Positions 22,601-31,599 of a stretch of 64,000 nt of DNA are shown here, one piece after another; the stretch's first letter is position 1, and each line of letters opens with the position of its first letter. The stretch comes from Bimastos eiseni (taxonomy: Eukaryota; Annelida; Clitellata; Crassiclitellata; Lumbricidae). Position numbers and translations under genes: made by a program. The stretch is from NCBI GenBank assembly GCA_959347315.1, contig OY365812.1, positions 2,227,382 through 2,291,381 on the forward strand. Reading direction: 5' to 3'. The notes under the pieces were generated by a model. It saw only the letters and a list, made by a program, of their open reading frames with translations, did no database searches and was not told where the DNA came from.

Positions 22601-25095
22601 CCTGTAATTTTAGCTCAACAGAGATCTAAAAGTTACATATTATCATGCAGACGTGCATTCATGCAATGGAATTTGGTGGTAGTGCTGCTAAATAAATATG
22701 TATTCATTTGTTCCTTGCAGAAAATATTAACATCAATTGTGTCGCGCTTACTTATTGAAATTCCATTGCAACTCAACGTGATCACCAATCGTCGCAAATG
22801 CCACCTTTGTGTCGGAGAATCCAATGGTCATGCTGTCGACGATTTGTGCGCAGAACTGGAGTATATCGAGCCATCTCTCACATGGTTGAGTATTTCCACA
22901 GACAGTTGTGGAACTGTCGACGACAAAAGCAAGGTCCAACGGTCTGTCACAGGCTAATAACATAAAATCGTTGAATGCACTGTTATCTCAGATTCACATA
23001 ACTGCACGGAAGAACGTCATTTCCGCTTTCTTTAGAGGGAGGGGGGGTCTAGCAAGAATTTTTCTGGCGACGGGGTGTTCTCCTTCTTGTTTTAAATCTG
23101 TTTTGGTTTCGTTTTCAGTGGTACAAAATGATTTACTTTGTTAGATTTTGTATCGGCAAAAACGCTGATACAGTTTCAAGAAAGTGAAATTATTCAATTA
23201 TAGGCAACTGTGATATGATGCTAATATATAGAATTCAATTAGATTTATTTTTAATATGACTATTAAATTATGACCTTGTATGGAAATAATTAAGTGGATG
23301 GGCTTGAGGGCTTATTAGAAACCAAAGCCAGATACAGTGTATGCCTCAAATCATACTGGCCTCAGCGTTTAAGGTGGACTGGAATTATGGAAGAGAGTTG
23401 TCTTACACGATGTTACCGCGTTCAACCTTTGAGTATAATATGTTTGAAGCCCGTTTTTCGCTAAGAATCACCTGCATGATATTGATCATCCGTTGCTCAT
23501 AATGAAGAAATGAAATGGCATAAAAATCGGCGGTGCTGAAGACGTAGAGAAGGGACAGTAATATGGAACCCTACGGGTACCAAGGATTTCTACAGGGTGG
23601 GCCATTAAAAAAAGTAACTAATTCAGGTTTTTTGCTAATTTCTCAGCCAAATATGGGAATTAACCAATGTCATTTTACAGACGCAAAATGCATATAGCGG
23701 CCAAAAGTTGCTAAAATATTTAAGACACAAAAAGGTTATGTCACTATTAACGAGTTAAACCGCAGTTTTGTGAATGTCAATAAATATTTAACGCTGTATA
23801 CATTTTAAAAAAAGCGATTTTATGAAGTTGCATCTTTAGCATTTGTAGGAAATCATTATTATTGAGAAATGAGACGGGTTACAAGGGTAAATGAACGTCA
23901 CTTTGACGTCATTTAGCGAGCAGTCGATCCAGTTGGTATATAAATATCTCTTTCAGTCCTGCATCCGAAGAAACTTGAAAGCTGCTCAGCACTGCTTTGT
24001 TAGCTGAAGGTTCGCGACACGAAGCGTGTGTTCTTCACGGATGAAAAGAACTTATAGCTCAATCTTCCAATCAGCAACTGAAACAACCGTGTTTGGTCCA
24101 GCGGCAAGAAATTTTATGAAACCAGAGCGATTTATCGTTGAACTCGAGCAGTTCTCTCCACATGTTACGGTATATCGGTTGCTGTTTGTTTTGCTGGTAA
24201 AAGTCGACTGAATTTGCTGATGAAATGGCCAAATGCGGATGCTGCTTATTACTTTGGTAAGCTGCTTCCACATCCGATTGTAAGCATCTGCTGCCAGCTA
24301 GATTCACTTTTCAAAAAGCATAGGTCTACTGCTCGCATTGCGCAAGATTGGCTAAAGGTCAGTCGCCCTGGTTTCATTTATAGGAACCAAATGCTCCTTA
24401 GCTCTCCAGATTTGAACCCGCTGGATTATCACATGCAGGGAGTCAATATTGAGAAATACCACAATCTGTGACCAAAGTCAAAAACGATGAGGCCGCAGTG
24501 AAGTTGATATGGGAAGATTTGCCTCAGGGACTCATCAACAAAGCCACCAAACACTTTTCAAAAAGACTCAGACCACGTGTGGTGACTGGTGGTGGACACA
24601 TTTGAAATAGATTGTGAAACAATATGAAGTTTGCTTTTTAACAATTACTTGTACTTGCGACGTGAGTTTATAAAATTGGCTTTTACTTTTTGCTGCGTTA
24701 AATGTTCTTTGACCATAAAAAATTGTGGTTGGACTTATTAAAAGTGATATAACTTTTGTTCCGTTTTGAAATATTTAATAAATGTTGGCCTTTATGAGGA
24801 AATGTGAATTTGGTTTGGGGCTGTACAATTTAGTTTGTTAATTCCTATTTTTGACCAAAATATTAGCAAAAAACCTGAGGCGCTAACTTTTTCACGGCCC
24901 ACTCTGTACTTTGTTCTCACTGTTTCGTCTGTATTTCTGTTCAAACTTCTCCACCATTGTCCTGTTCGTAGCTTTAAGTTTACGTTCATGTTGTATTATT
25001 TAATTATTAGAAGCTGATGACGAATACTTACTCCCATAGACCTCGTCATTCGCAGCTGTCAATGCGATCATCAGTAGGAGAAGAATGGCTGACAT
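19635..25095 (-). CDS. Secreted vWA-domain protein, 5-exon gene model
   Basis: A host gene on the minus strand, joined from exons at 25095-25032, 22953-22752, 20823-20508, 19852-19766 and probably 19649-19635, coding for about 227 residues. Codons 1-15 or so form a signal peptide (MSAILLLLMIALTAA). One vWA domain follows, from about residue 24 to 217. The metal-site loop reads FVVDSSTT (last Ser of DxSxS replaced by Thr), the later Asp is in ILFTDGVPD, and the domain is bracketed by Cys as in extracellular vWA modules. The usual metal-site Thr is not obvious in FSGGELREPI. vWA domains bind proteins, often in the extracellular matrix or in immunity, but the ligand cannot be read from this. All splice sites are GT-AG and phases match (1, 2, 0, 0). 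A TATA box lies upstream. Identity of the family is firm. The last exon is tentative. Confidence 0.8.
19766..19852 (-). CDS. vWA gene exon 4, last helix of the domain
   Basis: 29 codons in phase 0 on both sides, reading TYFLASDYLYIDQFRDLLVE and then KFCAYK. This is the usual end of an extracellular vWA domain: a YF strand, an aspartate loop, then a helix and a closing Cys. Acceptor ATTAAAG is weak, but donor GTGAGA is good and matches that of exon 3. Confidence 0.75.
20270..20370 (+). repeat. LINE 3' tail in vWA intron 3
   Basis: GGAGAGGTGCTATATAAATT followed by a GAAT/GAGC repeat is the CR1/L2-type 3' tail also seen at 10010, 12670, 34990, 53240 and 61775. Upstream coding sequence is absent. 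Confidence 0.6.
20508..20823 (-). CDS. vWA gene exon 3, central part of the domain
   Basis: Acceptor TTTTCTACAG (up to 20824) is followed by 105 complete codons after the split codon. It carries the hydrophobic strand with ILFTDG and a later VGMFVICIT strand, then SSPPQK just before donor GTGAGA (20507 downward). The plus-strand frame of 241 codons over the same place is only its shadow. Confidence 0.88.
21163..21343 (-). mobile_element. tRNA-derived SINE, copy 2 (vWA intron 2)
   Basis: Reverse orientation, that is, the same strand as the host gene. Box A GTGGCCGATTAGTTAGAGCG and box B GGTTCGACCCT are both readable. The body matches copy 1 up to AACTGCAGTTGCG. The AATAAAT tail is lost. Confidence 0.8.
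21390..21515. repeat. GTACCC/GGGTAC-rich degenerate repeat
   Basis: Many variants of TACCCGTACC and ACCGATA occur here, including the palindromic stretch GTACCCACGGGTATACCC. A similar CGGGTATACCCG occurs at about 22020-22035, perhaps the two ends of one worn element. Confidence 0.4.
21605..21890. repeat. Polypurine tract
   Basis: Nearly 290 bp of GGA/GAA/AGC-rich sequence on the plus strand. It can form triplex DNA and accounts for Leu-rich empty frames on the minus strand. It lies in vWA intron 2. Confidence 0.85.
22752..22953 (-). CDS. vWA gene exon 2, metal-site half of the domain
   Basis: It follows acceptor TTATTAG and encodes CDRPLDLAFVVDSSTT up to HVELQWNFN. It finishes in phase 2 at donor GTAAGC (22751 downward). 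The split codon joins exon 1 cleanly (one base plus two) and exon 3 cleanly (two plus one). Confidence 0.85.
23593..24906 (+). mobile_element. Tc1/mariner element, 1314 bp, in vWA intron 1
   Basis: The left end CAGGGTGGGCCATTAAAAAA and right end (read inward) CAGAGTGGGCCGTGAAAAAG are inverted copies, and similarity continues inward (CAGGTTTTTTGCTAAT, AATAGGAATTAAC). TA dinucleotides flank both ends (23591-23592 and 24907-24908). A broken transposase lies inside at 24010-24606. The element lies antisense to the vWA gene. Confidence 0.9.
24010..24606 (+). pseudogene. Tc1/mariner transposase, decayed
   Basis: Pieces in different frames follow the order of a Tc1/mariner catalytic domain: RVFFTDEK (first catalytic Asp), FMKPERFIVE, FSPHVTVY, ARIAQDWLK, then SSPDLNPLDYH (second Asp with the PDLNPxD motif), and a C-terminal helix with LPQGLINKATKHF. 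At least three frame changes and several stops break it. The DNA-binding N-terminus is not recognisable. Confidence 0.8.
25032..25095 (-). CDS. vWA gene exon 1, signal peptide
   Basis: ATG at 25095-25093. The hydrophobic core LLLLMIAL is followed by a short polar stretch. It ends in phase 1 at the donor GTAAGTATT (25031 downward), close to the animal consensus. I chose this ATG because the longer upstream frame lacks the signal-peptide layout and a TATA box fits a transcript starting about 100 nt before it. Confidence 0.75.
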
Positions 25096-25227
25096 TTTTC
25101 GACTATCGAGTTGAATCAGGAATATTAGGTAGTATCTCAACAATAGCAGAGCAGATCGGCAGCTGGCGAATACGTCAGAGTTGTAAGAATTCTTGAAATT
25201 CTGTAATTGTGTCACGAGTTCTTCAAT

Positions 25228-25236
25228 CTTATATAG
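25228..25236 (-). promoter_or_regulatory. TATA box of the vWA gene
   Basis: CTATATAAG on the minus strand lies about 135 bp before the exon 1 ATG, giving a likely transcript start near 25200 and a 5' UTR of about 105 nt. Only about 150 bp separate it from the Polinton end. Confidence 0.6.
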
Positions 25237-25386
25237 GAGTAATCACTATAATTTGGAGCGATTTATTATTGCAACGACACATGAAGCATTCGACGGCTGA
25301 TCATAATTTACACATCCAATATTCATAGTTGCACATGTGCTTGGTGGGAATTCTGTTCTATTGATGACTAGAAAAAATTTGTTATC

Positions 25387-25679
25387 AGTAGTAGGAAATC
25401 CCGCTATCTGGCGCATTTGACCATAATATTGGTCAATTCATCCACCTAATAGGTTACCAAAACGTATATGTAACCTATAACTAGGTTAAAAAAACTAATT
25501 CATACAAAAACCTAAGCCCTAGGTTAAACATCAACCAATACAGTCTAATAGGTCCGGGGAATTTCCACATAGTTTCGATGATGAGTCACAATTCATGCAC
25601 ACATCTAAGACCTAGGTCAAAACGTCCACAAATAGGTCAAAATTCAAGGGAATTTCCAATAGTTTCGATGACGAGTCAT
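25387..25679. repeat. Polinton left terminal inverted repeat
   Basis: About 293 bp, matching the right repeat at roughly nine in ten positions by eye. It contains two short dyads built on AACCTA/TAGGTT, at 25471-25488 and 25509-25525, and an internal duplication of the GAATTTCC...TTTCGATGATGAGTCA phrase. Confidence 0.92.
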
Positions 25680-25681
25680 TA

Positions 25682-26605
25682 TCACGTGACCACCAAGTCT
25701 TCATTATCAACCCAGGAATTAAATGACTCAGGATAACCCAACCATTTCACCAGCGACTTGTTTCCCCGTTTCCTGATTCTCTTTTCTATTCTAAATATTA
25801 CTTGAGTAGTTTCCTGTGGCTCCTGTTCGAAAAATGAGCCCTGTATTTCATCACCATTATAATCAGTAATCTTATAAGTTGGTGGATCCGTATACTGAAC
25901 TTGTGCAATTGTGAACATCTCCTCAGTCCATCTAGGTGTATATCCTTTTTCAAATATATTTTTCTTCTTCGTTATTCTAACTTTATCGCCTACCGAGAAC
26001 TTCATGGGTTCTGGAATTTCACTTTCATTTAAGTTCATCAATACAGCCTTTTCATTCATTTTCAAACTGGCTTTATAGGGTGTCATTTTAATGGAAGAAT
26101 GCCTAGTTTCATTATAAATACTAACCATTTCATCCAACACATCGATATATCTTCTAGTTGAATTAGCTGTAAAGTACTTAAAATTTTTCTCTCTCATCGT
26201 TCTATTCCAACGCTCAACAACGCACGACTTTTCTTCGTTCTCCGTAGAATACATCTCGACTAACTTCTTAACGTCTTTATTATGAAATTCTTTACCCTTA
26301 TCAACCCAAACCTTGCCTGGTCTTCAACCGCTCTCGAATATTTTCACGAAGCCACTAGGCGTAGATTTTCCACTCTTATCGTTTAATGGTACGATCCAAC
26401 CGTACTTGGAAAAATCATCTATTACGGTTAGCAGGTATTTCACACCATCGTTATCTTTAGCAAAAGCCTGCATATCGACTAAATCAGCAGCCCATATTTC
26501 ATCTATTCCACCAACGTACACCTTCCTCTTCCTAAAACGTCTTACTACAGGTTTATGTAACTCATCCGCGAGTTGGTCGGTCCATTGTAATTTTAGGCTT
26601 TTTTA
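25682..26605 (-). pseudogene. Polinton integrase (DDE type) with chromodomain, frameshifted
   Basis: A retrovirus-like integrase that would insert the element DNA. The core begins near 26605. The first catalytic Asp is in IWAADLVDM, followed by KYLLTVIDDFSKYGWIVPL. A frameshift at about 26312-26325 interrupts it. In the next frame the second Asp is in VDKGKEF and the catalytic Glu in STENEEK, followed by VVERWNRTM. The C-terminal part carries a chromodomain (FRIEKRIRKRG, VKWLGYPESFNSWV), as in many Polinton integrases. The stop lies just inside the left terminal repeat. At its N-terminal side it runs in another frame into the zinc-ribbon/phospholipase-like gene, so the two may once have been one reading frame. 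Confidence 0.9.
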
Positions 26606-27095
26606 AACCTAACCCGAGACTAGCTTTGGTAGATAATATAAGTTTGACAAGACTTCTTTTTAAGCTAGGGTTAAGAATATTATTCAACTCATTAATCATC
26701 GCTCTGTCGGCGACATTCCTAGAAGCTGTATCGGAGTGTTGGTTGTAAGCTATATCATGATGATATGCAGCGTTGTCGACTCTATTGACGGGCTTCGACC
26801 AATCCTTAGGAGTTCCATCGGAATTCAACGTCAAATCAAGTCTAGTACCAGAACCAGTAAACGAATGTCCCGGTAATTGCATCTCACCTGGATATTTAGC
26901 CCACGGCAGCTTAACACCGCTGGCAACCGAATTTAAAGATCCAACTAAATCACCACCTTCAGAAGACTTCACGAATTGTGTCTTTGTCTTTCCATATATA
27001 TCACATGTGCCTCTAAGCATTGACCTTCCATTCTTCGTTGTAACATTTTGCATATTTATAGTTTCAGTACGAGTTTTACACTTTACGCAATACAT
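26562..27095 (-). CDS. Polinton zinc-ribbon plus phospholipase A2-like protein
   Basis: Open frame of about 177 codons from ATG at 27095. The N-terminus is a small zinc-ribbon-like domain (MYCVKCKTRT, and later a degenerate second pair where CDIYGK has only one Cys). The middle carries a phospholipase A2-like domain of the kind also found in parvovirus capsid proteins: a calcium-loop-like PGHSFTGSGTRLD, then the catalytic pair in AAYHHDIAYN. The frame closes at 26562 inside the start of the integrase in a different phase. In virions such domains help particles leave endosomes. Here the element is defective. This is the only frame in the element without an internal stop. Confidence 0.75.
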   Translation of the reverse strand: MYCVKCKTRTETINMQNVTTKNGRSMLRGTCDIYGKTKTQFVKSSEGGDLVGSLNSVASGVKLPWAKYPGEMQLPGHSFTGSGTRLDLTLNSDGTPKDWSKPVNRVDNAAYHHDIAYNQHSDTASRNVADRAMINELNNILNPSLKRSLVKLILSTKASLGLGLKKPKITMDRPTRG

Positions 27096-27125
27096 CCTTT
27101 TTAAATACAATTAGATATATTTAAA
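27096..27125. promoter_or_regulatory. Divergent 30-bp gap between Polinton gene starts
   Basis: The minus-strand start at 27095 and plus-strand start at 27126 are separated by 30 AT-rich bases containing TTTTTAAATACAATTAGATA. Any promoters must be shared here or lie inside the coding regions. Confidence 0.45.
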
Positions 27126-27902
27126 ATGGAAGTCAAAGATTTATCGTGGAACGACATATTATCTAAGAGATTCAATACTCCTCTTTTACCTAGAAGTATA
27201 AGAGGGTTAATCGTAGGAAAGTCTGGATGCGGTAAGACGACTCAATTGTTGAACCTACTTCTAAAACCTGGATGGTTAGACTACAACAATCTGCAAGTAT
27301 TCGAAAGATCTCTCTTTCAACCAGAGTATAAAATACTCAAGCAAGCATTTGAAGAAAAAATATCGTAAGAATCCATCACCGGGCTATACGGAGGCCAAGA
27401 CAAGATCGCGAGAGAAAATGTACCTTCGGCATTCGTCATTGAGAGAATGGCTAAACACTCGGATAAAATATCTGATATATCTTCCAAGTTCTTCGAATCG
27501 TCTGAAAATGTGCCAGTTCCGAGAGATTTGAATCGTGAAAAGAAGAACCTGACGATTTTAGATGATTTACAGTTAGAAAAGCAAAATAAATGTGAGACCT
27601 ACTACATCCGGGGAAGGCATAGTAACGTTGACTGCTTCTACCTCGCTCAAAATTATTTCAAAGTACCTAGACAGACGATCAGAGAGAATGCAAACTCTAT
27701 CTGCTTCTTTCCTCAAGACCAGAAAAATATTAATCACATCTACCACGATCACGTAAGTACAGACATGCCCAAGGATGAGTTTAAGAAACTTTGCGAAACA
27801 GCCTGGAAACAACCTCATGGATTTGTAGTGATTGATCAAACTAGTAATAAGAATAACGGCAAGCATAGATGTGGTTTCGATGAATTCTACATTCCATTAT
27901 AA
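27126..27902 (+). pseudogene. Polinton DNA-packaging ATPase, one nonsense codon
   Basis: An FtsK/A32-type genome-packaging ATPase. One frame of 258 codons runs across the gene, interrupted only by TAA at codon 81 (27366-27368). Walker A is GKSGCGKT at residues 31-38. Walker B is LTILDDL at about 142-148. The distal part carries YYIRGRHSNVDCFYLAQNYF, a sensor-like stretch conserved in the family. It starts 30 bp from the divergent minus-strand gene and ends about 20 bp before the penton-like gene. A single point change appears to be the only defect. Confidence 0.88.
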
Positions 27903-27924
27903 ATAAATCTTTTATATTTTAAAA

Positions 27925-28704
27925 ATGGAATCACTTTTACAAAAGATTGCAGACAACACCGCTCGTTACACAAAGCCAAATTTATCGTTTTACATATTAT
28001 TAAGTGATAAAAGTTCGCGAATAAGGATTCGATTCAATCCGTTGATTCAGTTCGATAAAGGTAAAAGATATGAAATGGCTCTTATCAATCTGGAGACATA
28101 TTTTTCATTCCCAAACATCGACGCGACGAACAACAGCTTTTCGTATTCGCCGAATAATGGGGGAATGTGGAAAACTATAACCATTCCCGAAGGTTGTTGC
28201 GAAATTACAGACATTAACGAAACGTCCAGAGAATCATAAAAAAACGAGCATCATGATATGGTTAACGAAGCATACAATATTAGGATAGAAGCAAACAGCA
28301 ATACGTGGAAGACTGTTGCACATAGAGCGGAGAATTACATGGTTGATTTTTGGGCGTTGAACTCTATCGGAAAATTCCTCGGTTTCGATAGACGGCGTTA
28401 TTCAGCAGGGTACCAAGAATCGGAGAATATAGTGGACATAATGAGTGACAGTAATCTGAGAGTAACGAGCGATATCATCGGGGCTTCATATAGCAACGGA
28501 ACGACTGATAATATAATTCATTCCTTTTTCCCGAATGTAGGGCCCGGCTATTAGATTATCGAAACGCCGAGGAATTTGATATATCTTCCAATCACCCTAT
28601 CCACGATATCGATGATGGAAACGTTTCTCACCGATCAAAATGGTCAACTAATTAATCTACGAGGTGAGGAATTATCGAAAAGGTTTCATATAAGAGAGGC
28701 TTAA
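27925..28704 (+). pseudogene. Polinton penton-like minor capsid protein, two nonsense codons
   Basis: One phase of 259 codons with stops at codon 105 (TAA, 28237) and codon 211 (TAG, 28555). Conserved stretches of the Polinton minor capsid family are visible: YEMALINLETYFSFPNI near residue 50, then NSIGKFLGF, SDIIGASYSNG, HSFFPNVGPGY, and at the end LTDQNGQLINLRGEE with FHIREA. The family is thought to be a single jelly-roll penton protein. I assign the role by resemblance to this family, not from structure. It follows the ATPase and precedes the core-like gene on the same strand. Confidence 0.72.
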
Positions 28705-28726
28705 AAGTTTTATAGGCTTATATAAA

Positions 28727-29085
28727 ATGAGTCGATACACAAATGTCAAAGTAAATATTTCGGAAGGACAAAAAACAAAATCAAAAAATCGCTACAGGCA
28801 GGAACCGGTGTTAGAATAGGACTAAAGCACAACGATTTAAATGGAAACCCCTTGTTAGCTCTTACCCAGGCACAGGTTAATAAATTAGCTAAAGAGTATC
28901 AGGGTGGAACGGGTGCGACTATAAAAATGAGTAAAACGCAGACAATCCGTAATGCCAGAGTCGAAGGTGGCTTTATCGGCGCCATTTTACCATTTCTAGC
29001 AACTGCAGACAAATTTCTGCTATCGAGCGTATTACCAAGCTCAGCAACGGGCGCATTAACAGGAATCAACGCATCAATGTCTTGA
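28727..29085 (+). pseudogene. Polinton small core-like protein, frameshifted and truncated
   Basis: ATG at 28727 opens RYTNVKVNISEGQK, and the frame is lost in an A-rich run at about 28775-28790. The later frame carries ALTQAQVNKLAKEYQGGTGA, IKMSKTQ and EGGFIGAILPFLA, the conserved centre of a small Polinton protein compared by others to adenovirus core/pX proteins. It stops at 29083, at the internal deletion junction, where a longer hydrophobic C-terminus would be expected. Function is not settled. Confidence 0.6.
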
Positions 29086-31084
29086 ATCTGTATTCTTTCC
29101 ATACCGTCTGCGCATGGTTGTAGTCTTCGTCACTGATGCCTGAGTCGTTAAGTATTGAGTAGAATGCTGACTTTGGTGGTAGTTCTGTTTCGTTCAGTCG
29201 GTCGACGGCATCAACGTAATCGTAGGGATATAATCCTTTTGTCTAAGTATGAGTAGCGTTTGCTTACATTCTTACACTGATCTTTCCTTAGGTTCCTCGA
29301 TAAAGTGTCGAGGCTCGATGCCATCAATCTAAAACTATCGATAAACCGCAATTCTCGTTTAACTAACATTTCCTTATTTTCTTCATTCGTAAATTTATCG
29401 ACCACGACTTCTCTGCTAAATGAGATATACTTTTCTTTGTTTCTAGGAATGCAGTTAATCTTTTCATTATCATCACCTCGTAATTTCTTTACGAATAGAT
29501 GACTGTCGTAACCGGATAGATTATGAAACAATATTGGAAAAAACTTGGGGACTATATAGTTCAGATTATAATTTCTTATGAGCGGCGCCTCTATATTTTC
29601 CAGTTAAATGGCAATGGACCATAACTCGATCTTTACCCAGTTCGCCTTCGCATATGTGACAAACGGTAGCGAAATCGAATAGCGCCTGTTCTTTCTTTCC
29701 GAATATCATATCCTTTGGAAATTTAAATCGATCATAAATATCTTTTATATTTTCTAAAAGAGTATCTATGAATATCTGAGCTACATCATCGTCTTCACCC
29801 TTTGCTGTGAACTTCACAGGAGCTTGCGAATATAGGTCATCGTCAAAACATTTTATATAATAACAGAAAGAACTTTGGATATGTTTTTGATATCTGTTAG
29901 TGTAAGACATGTTGGGATCTGGTTGACAAGTGTCTATAGGTTTAATGAAAGATTCAAAATCGGCGTACACAACAAAGGGAACTCTCATCTTTCGATAATA
30001 ATTCTTAAAATGCAACATAGTTCCTGGTTTTGGAAGTTCTATCTTTTGAGCGGTGTGTTGGGAACAATACTCGGTGTGTTTTTTAATGACTCTAGCTTTT
30101 CATATCCTATTAAACATTTTTTACAATAGTTCATCGAAGTGTATGAGTTTGCGTTATGAACCGCCATCAGTCTGTTGAAGTTCTTTATCCAACAATAATG
30201 CTTCTTTTGTTCGTCAGAAATGAGTAATAGGTCTACACTGATATCGCTCTCGTGCTTCGATAAATATATATAAACAACCGTATTGATATCCAGCTTTACA
30301 ACTGCTCTGCACCTCCAGTTACTACCACGCATCTGGAAGGCAGCCATTGAATCCAGGATTTTATCTTTAGCATTGTTATAAATTTCACTGGTATCAGTCG
30401 AGTCTAAAACCACTTCAGTTATCGAGCGGAATGGTATATATCTGGAATCAAATTCTCCAGATTTCAAGTCAGCAGGCTCCATTGTGCAGGTGAGGATAAA
30501 ATTGACCTTAGTCTGTCGATTTCTTGTCAACAGGTCTACCCCTTGTGCTCGAACGGCGTTAAAAAAAGATGCGGCGTCAATTCCGTTTACTTTTTCGATC
30601 GTGTATTGTTTCGTGAAGCCCTTGATAGCTGCGGACGTCTCTTTTATTTCGCGTGTTTTCGTAGGAATATAGAATTCACTTTGGCTTTCAGTTCTTCTAT
30701 CTTCCCGTTCACCTTTCTCTTTGGTTCTTCGGGTATGTACCCTTCAATCCACTTTGCGAATGTATTAATCGCGGATTTTGTCTTATCAAGGACTTTTCGT
30801 ACCGCTGAGAATGGTACGGGAGCGAGTGTTGGGAATCCAATGTCGGGAACAGGTGCGTCCAGCAAACTAGCATTGGTTGAGATTGGAGTAAAATATGAGG
30901 TGATGAGTGTGTTGGGCACATTGGCTTCAATTTTACTAATCAAATCCGCTTTACGCAGTCTCGTATAACCAACCATACCTTTCTGTTTCGCAATTTTCCT
31001 AATTCGATCACAGTCTTCTTCGAGTATTCCATTTTATGTTGGGATGATATTCCTTTAAGCTGTTGTGAGAAAATATTTTCGTTC
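29060..31084 (-). pseudogene. Polinton protein-primed DNA polymerase B, N-terminal half, broken
   Basis: Minus-strand pieces in changing frames follow the Polinton PolB order. Near 31084-30644 is an N-terminal segment with a SAP/HeH-like GYTRLRKADLISKI. At 30530-30039 is a conserved linker with MAAFQMRGSNWRCRAVVKLD and HYCWIKNFNRL. At 30018-29566 is exonuclease motif I (FVVYADFESF) with a CxxC...HxH finger (VCHICEGEL, VHCHLTGKYRGAAH). At 29531-29211 is exonuclease motif II (FHNLSGYDSHLF) and FIDSFRLMASSLD. The final piece, YPYDYVDAVDRL to KTLM, ends near 29075. The palm motifs for nucleotide addition (SLYP and DTD types) are missing. At least five frame changes are present. Confidence 0.88.
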
Positions 31085-31133
31085 ATTTTATATATGAGAG
31101 ATTTTTGTTGTTGAATTCATCATCATCGAAACT

Positions 31134-31426
31134 GCTGACTCATCATTTAAACTATTGGAAATTCCCGTGACTTTTGACCTATTGGTGGACGTTTTGACCT
31201 AGACTTAGGTTTGTGCATGAATTGTGACTCATCATTGAAACTATTGGAAATTCCTCGGACCTATTAGACTGTATTGGTTGATGGTAAAACCTAGGGCTTA
31301 GGTTTTTGTATGAATTGGTTTTTGTAACCTACTTATAGGTTACAAATACGTTTTGGTAACCTATTAGGTGGACGAATTGACCAATATTATGGTCAATTGC
31401 GCCAGATAGCGCGTTTTCCTACTACT
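31134..31426. repeat. Polinton right terminal inverted repeat
   Basis: Mirror of 25387-25679. It contains AACCTAGGGCTTAGGTT (31288-31304) and the perfect palindrome GTAACCTACTTATAGGTTAC (31324-31343). Confidence 0.92.
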
Positions 31427-31599
31427 GTTATCTCGTGCACTAAGACGAAATTAAAGCGAAATTTGATATTCAACGAAGTTTATTAGCGTAGATAATTATA
31501 TGAGATAGGCCTACATTCTTCATATTGCACATAATAATTATGAATTCGCTATTTCGATTAAGGCAACGAAATTGAACATAAAGTTCATACTTATCAATC

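Larger units (their letters stand above)
25387..31426. mobile_element. Polinton (Maverick), deletion derivative, 6040 bp
   Basis: Both ends begin AGTAGTAGGAAA when read inward, and identical GTTATC hexamers flank the element (25381-25386 and 31427-31432). These are the AG...CT ends and 6-bp target duplication typical of Polintons. Inside, in order: integrase and a zinc-ribbon/phospholipase-like frame on minus; packaging ATPase, penton-like and small core-like genes on plus; and the N-terminal half of a protein-primed DNA polymerase on minus. Full Polintons are usually 15-20 kb. Here the polymerase palm region, major capsid protein and protease are missing, with a junction near 29.08 kb. Every remaining gene carries at least one stop or frameshift, so it is an inactive copy. 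Confidence 0.95.

Noticed and set aside
30484..30968. Plus-strand frames of 62-141 codons inside the Polinton
   Set aside because: They are shadows of the minus-strand DNA polymerase, which has recognised motifs.
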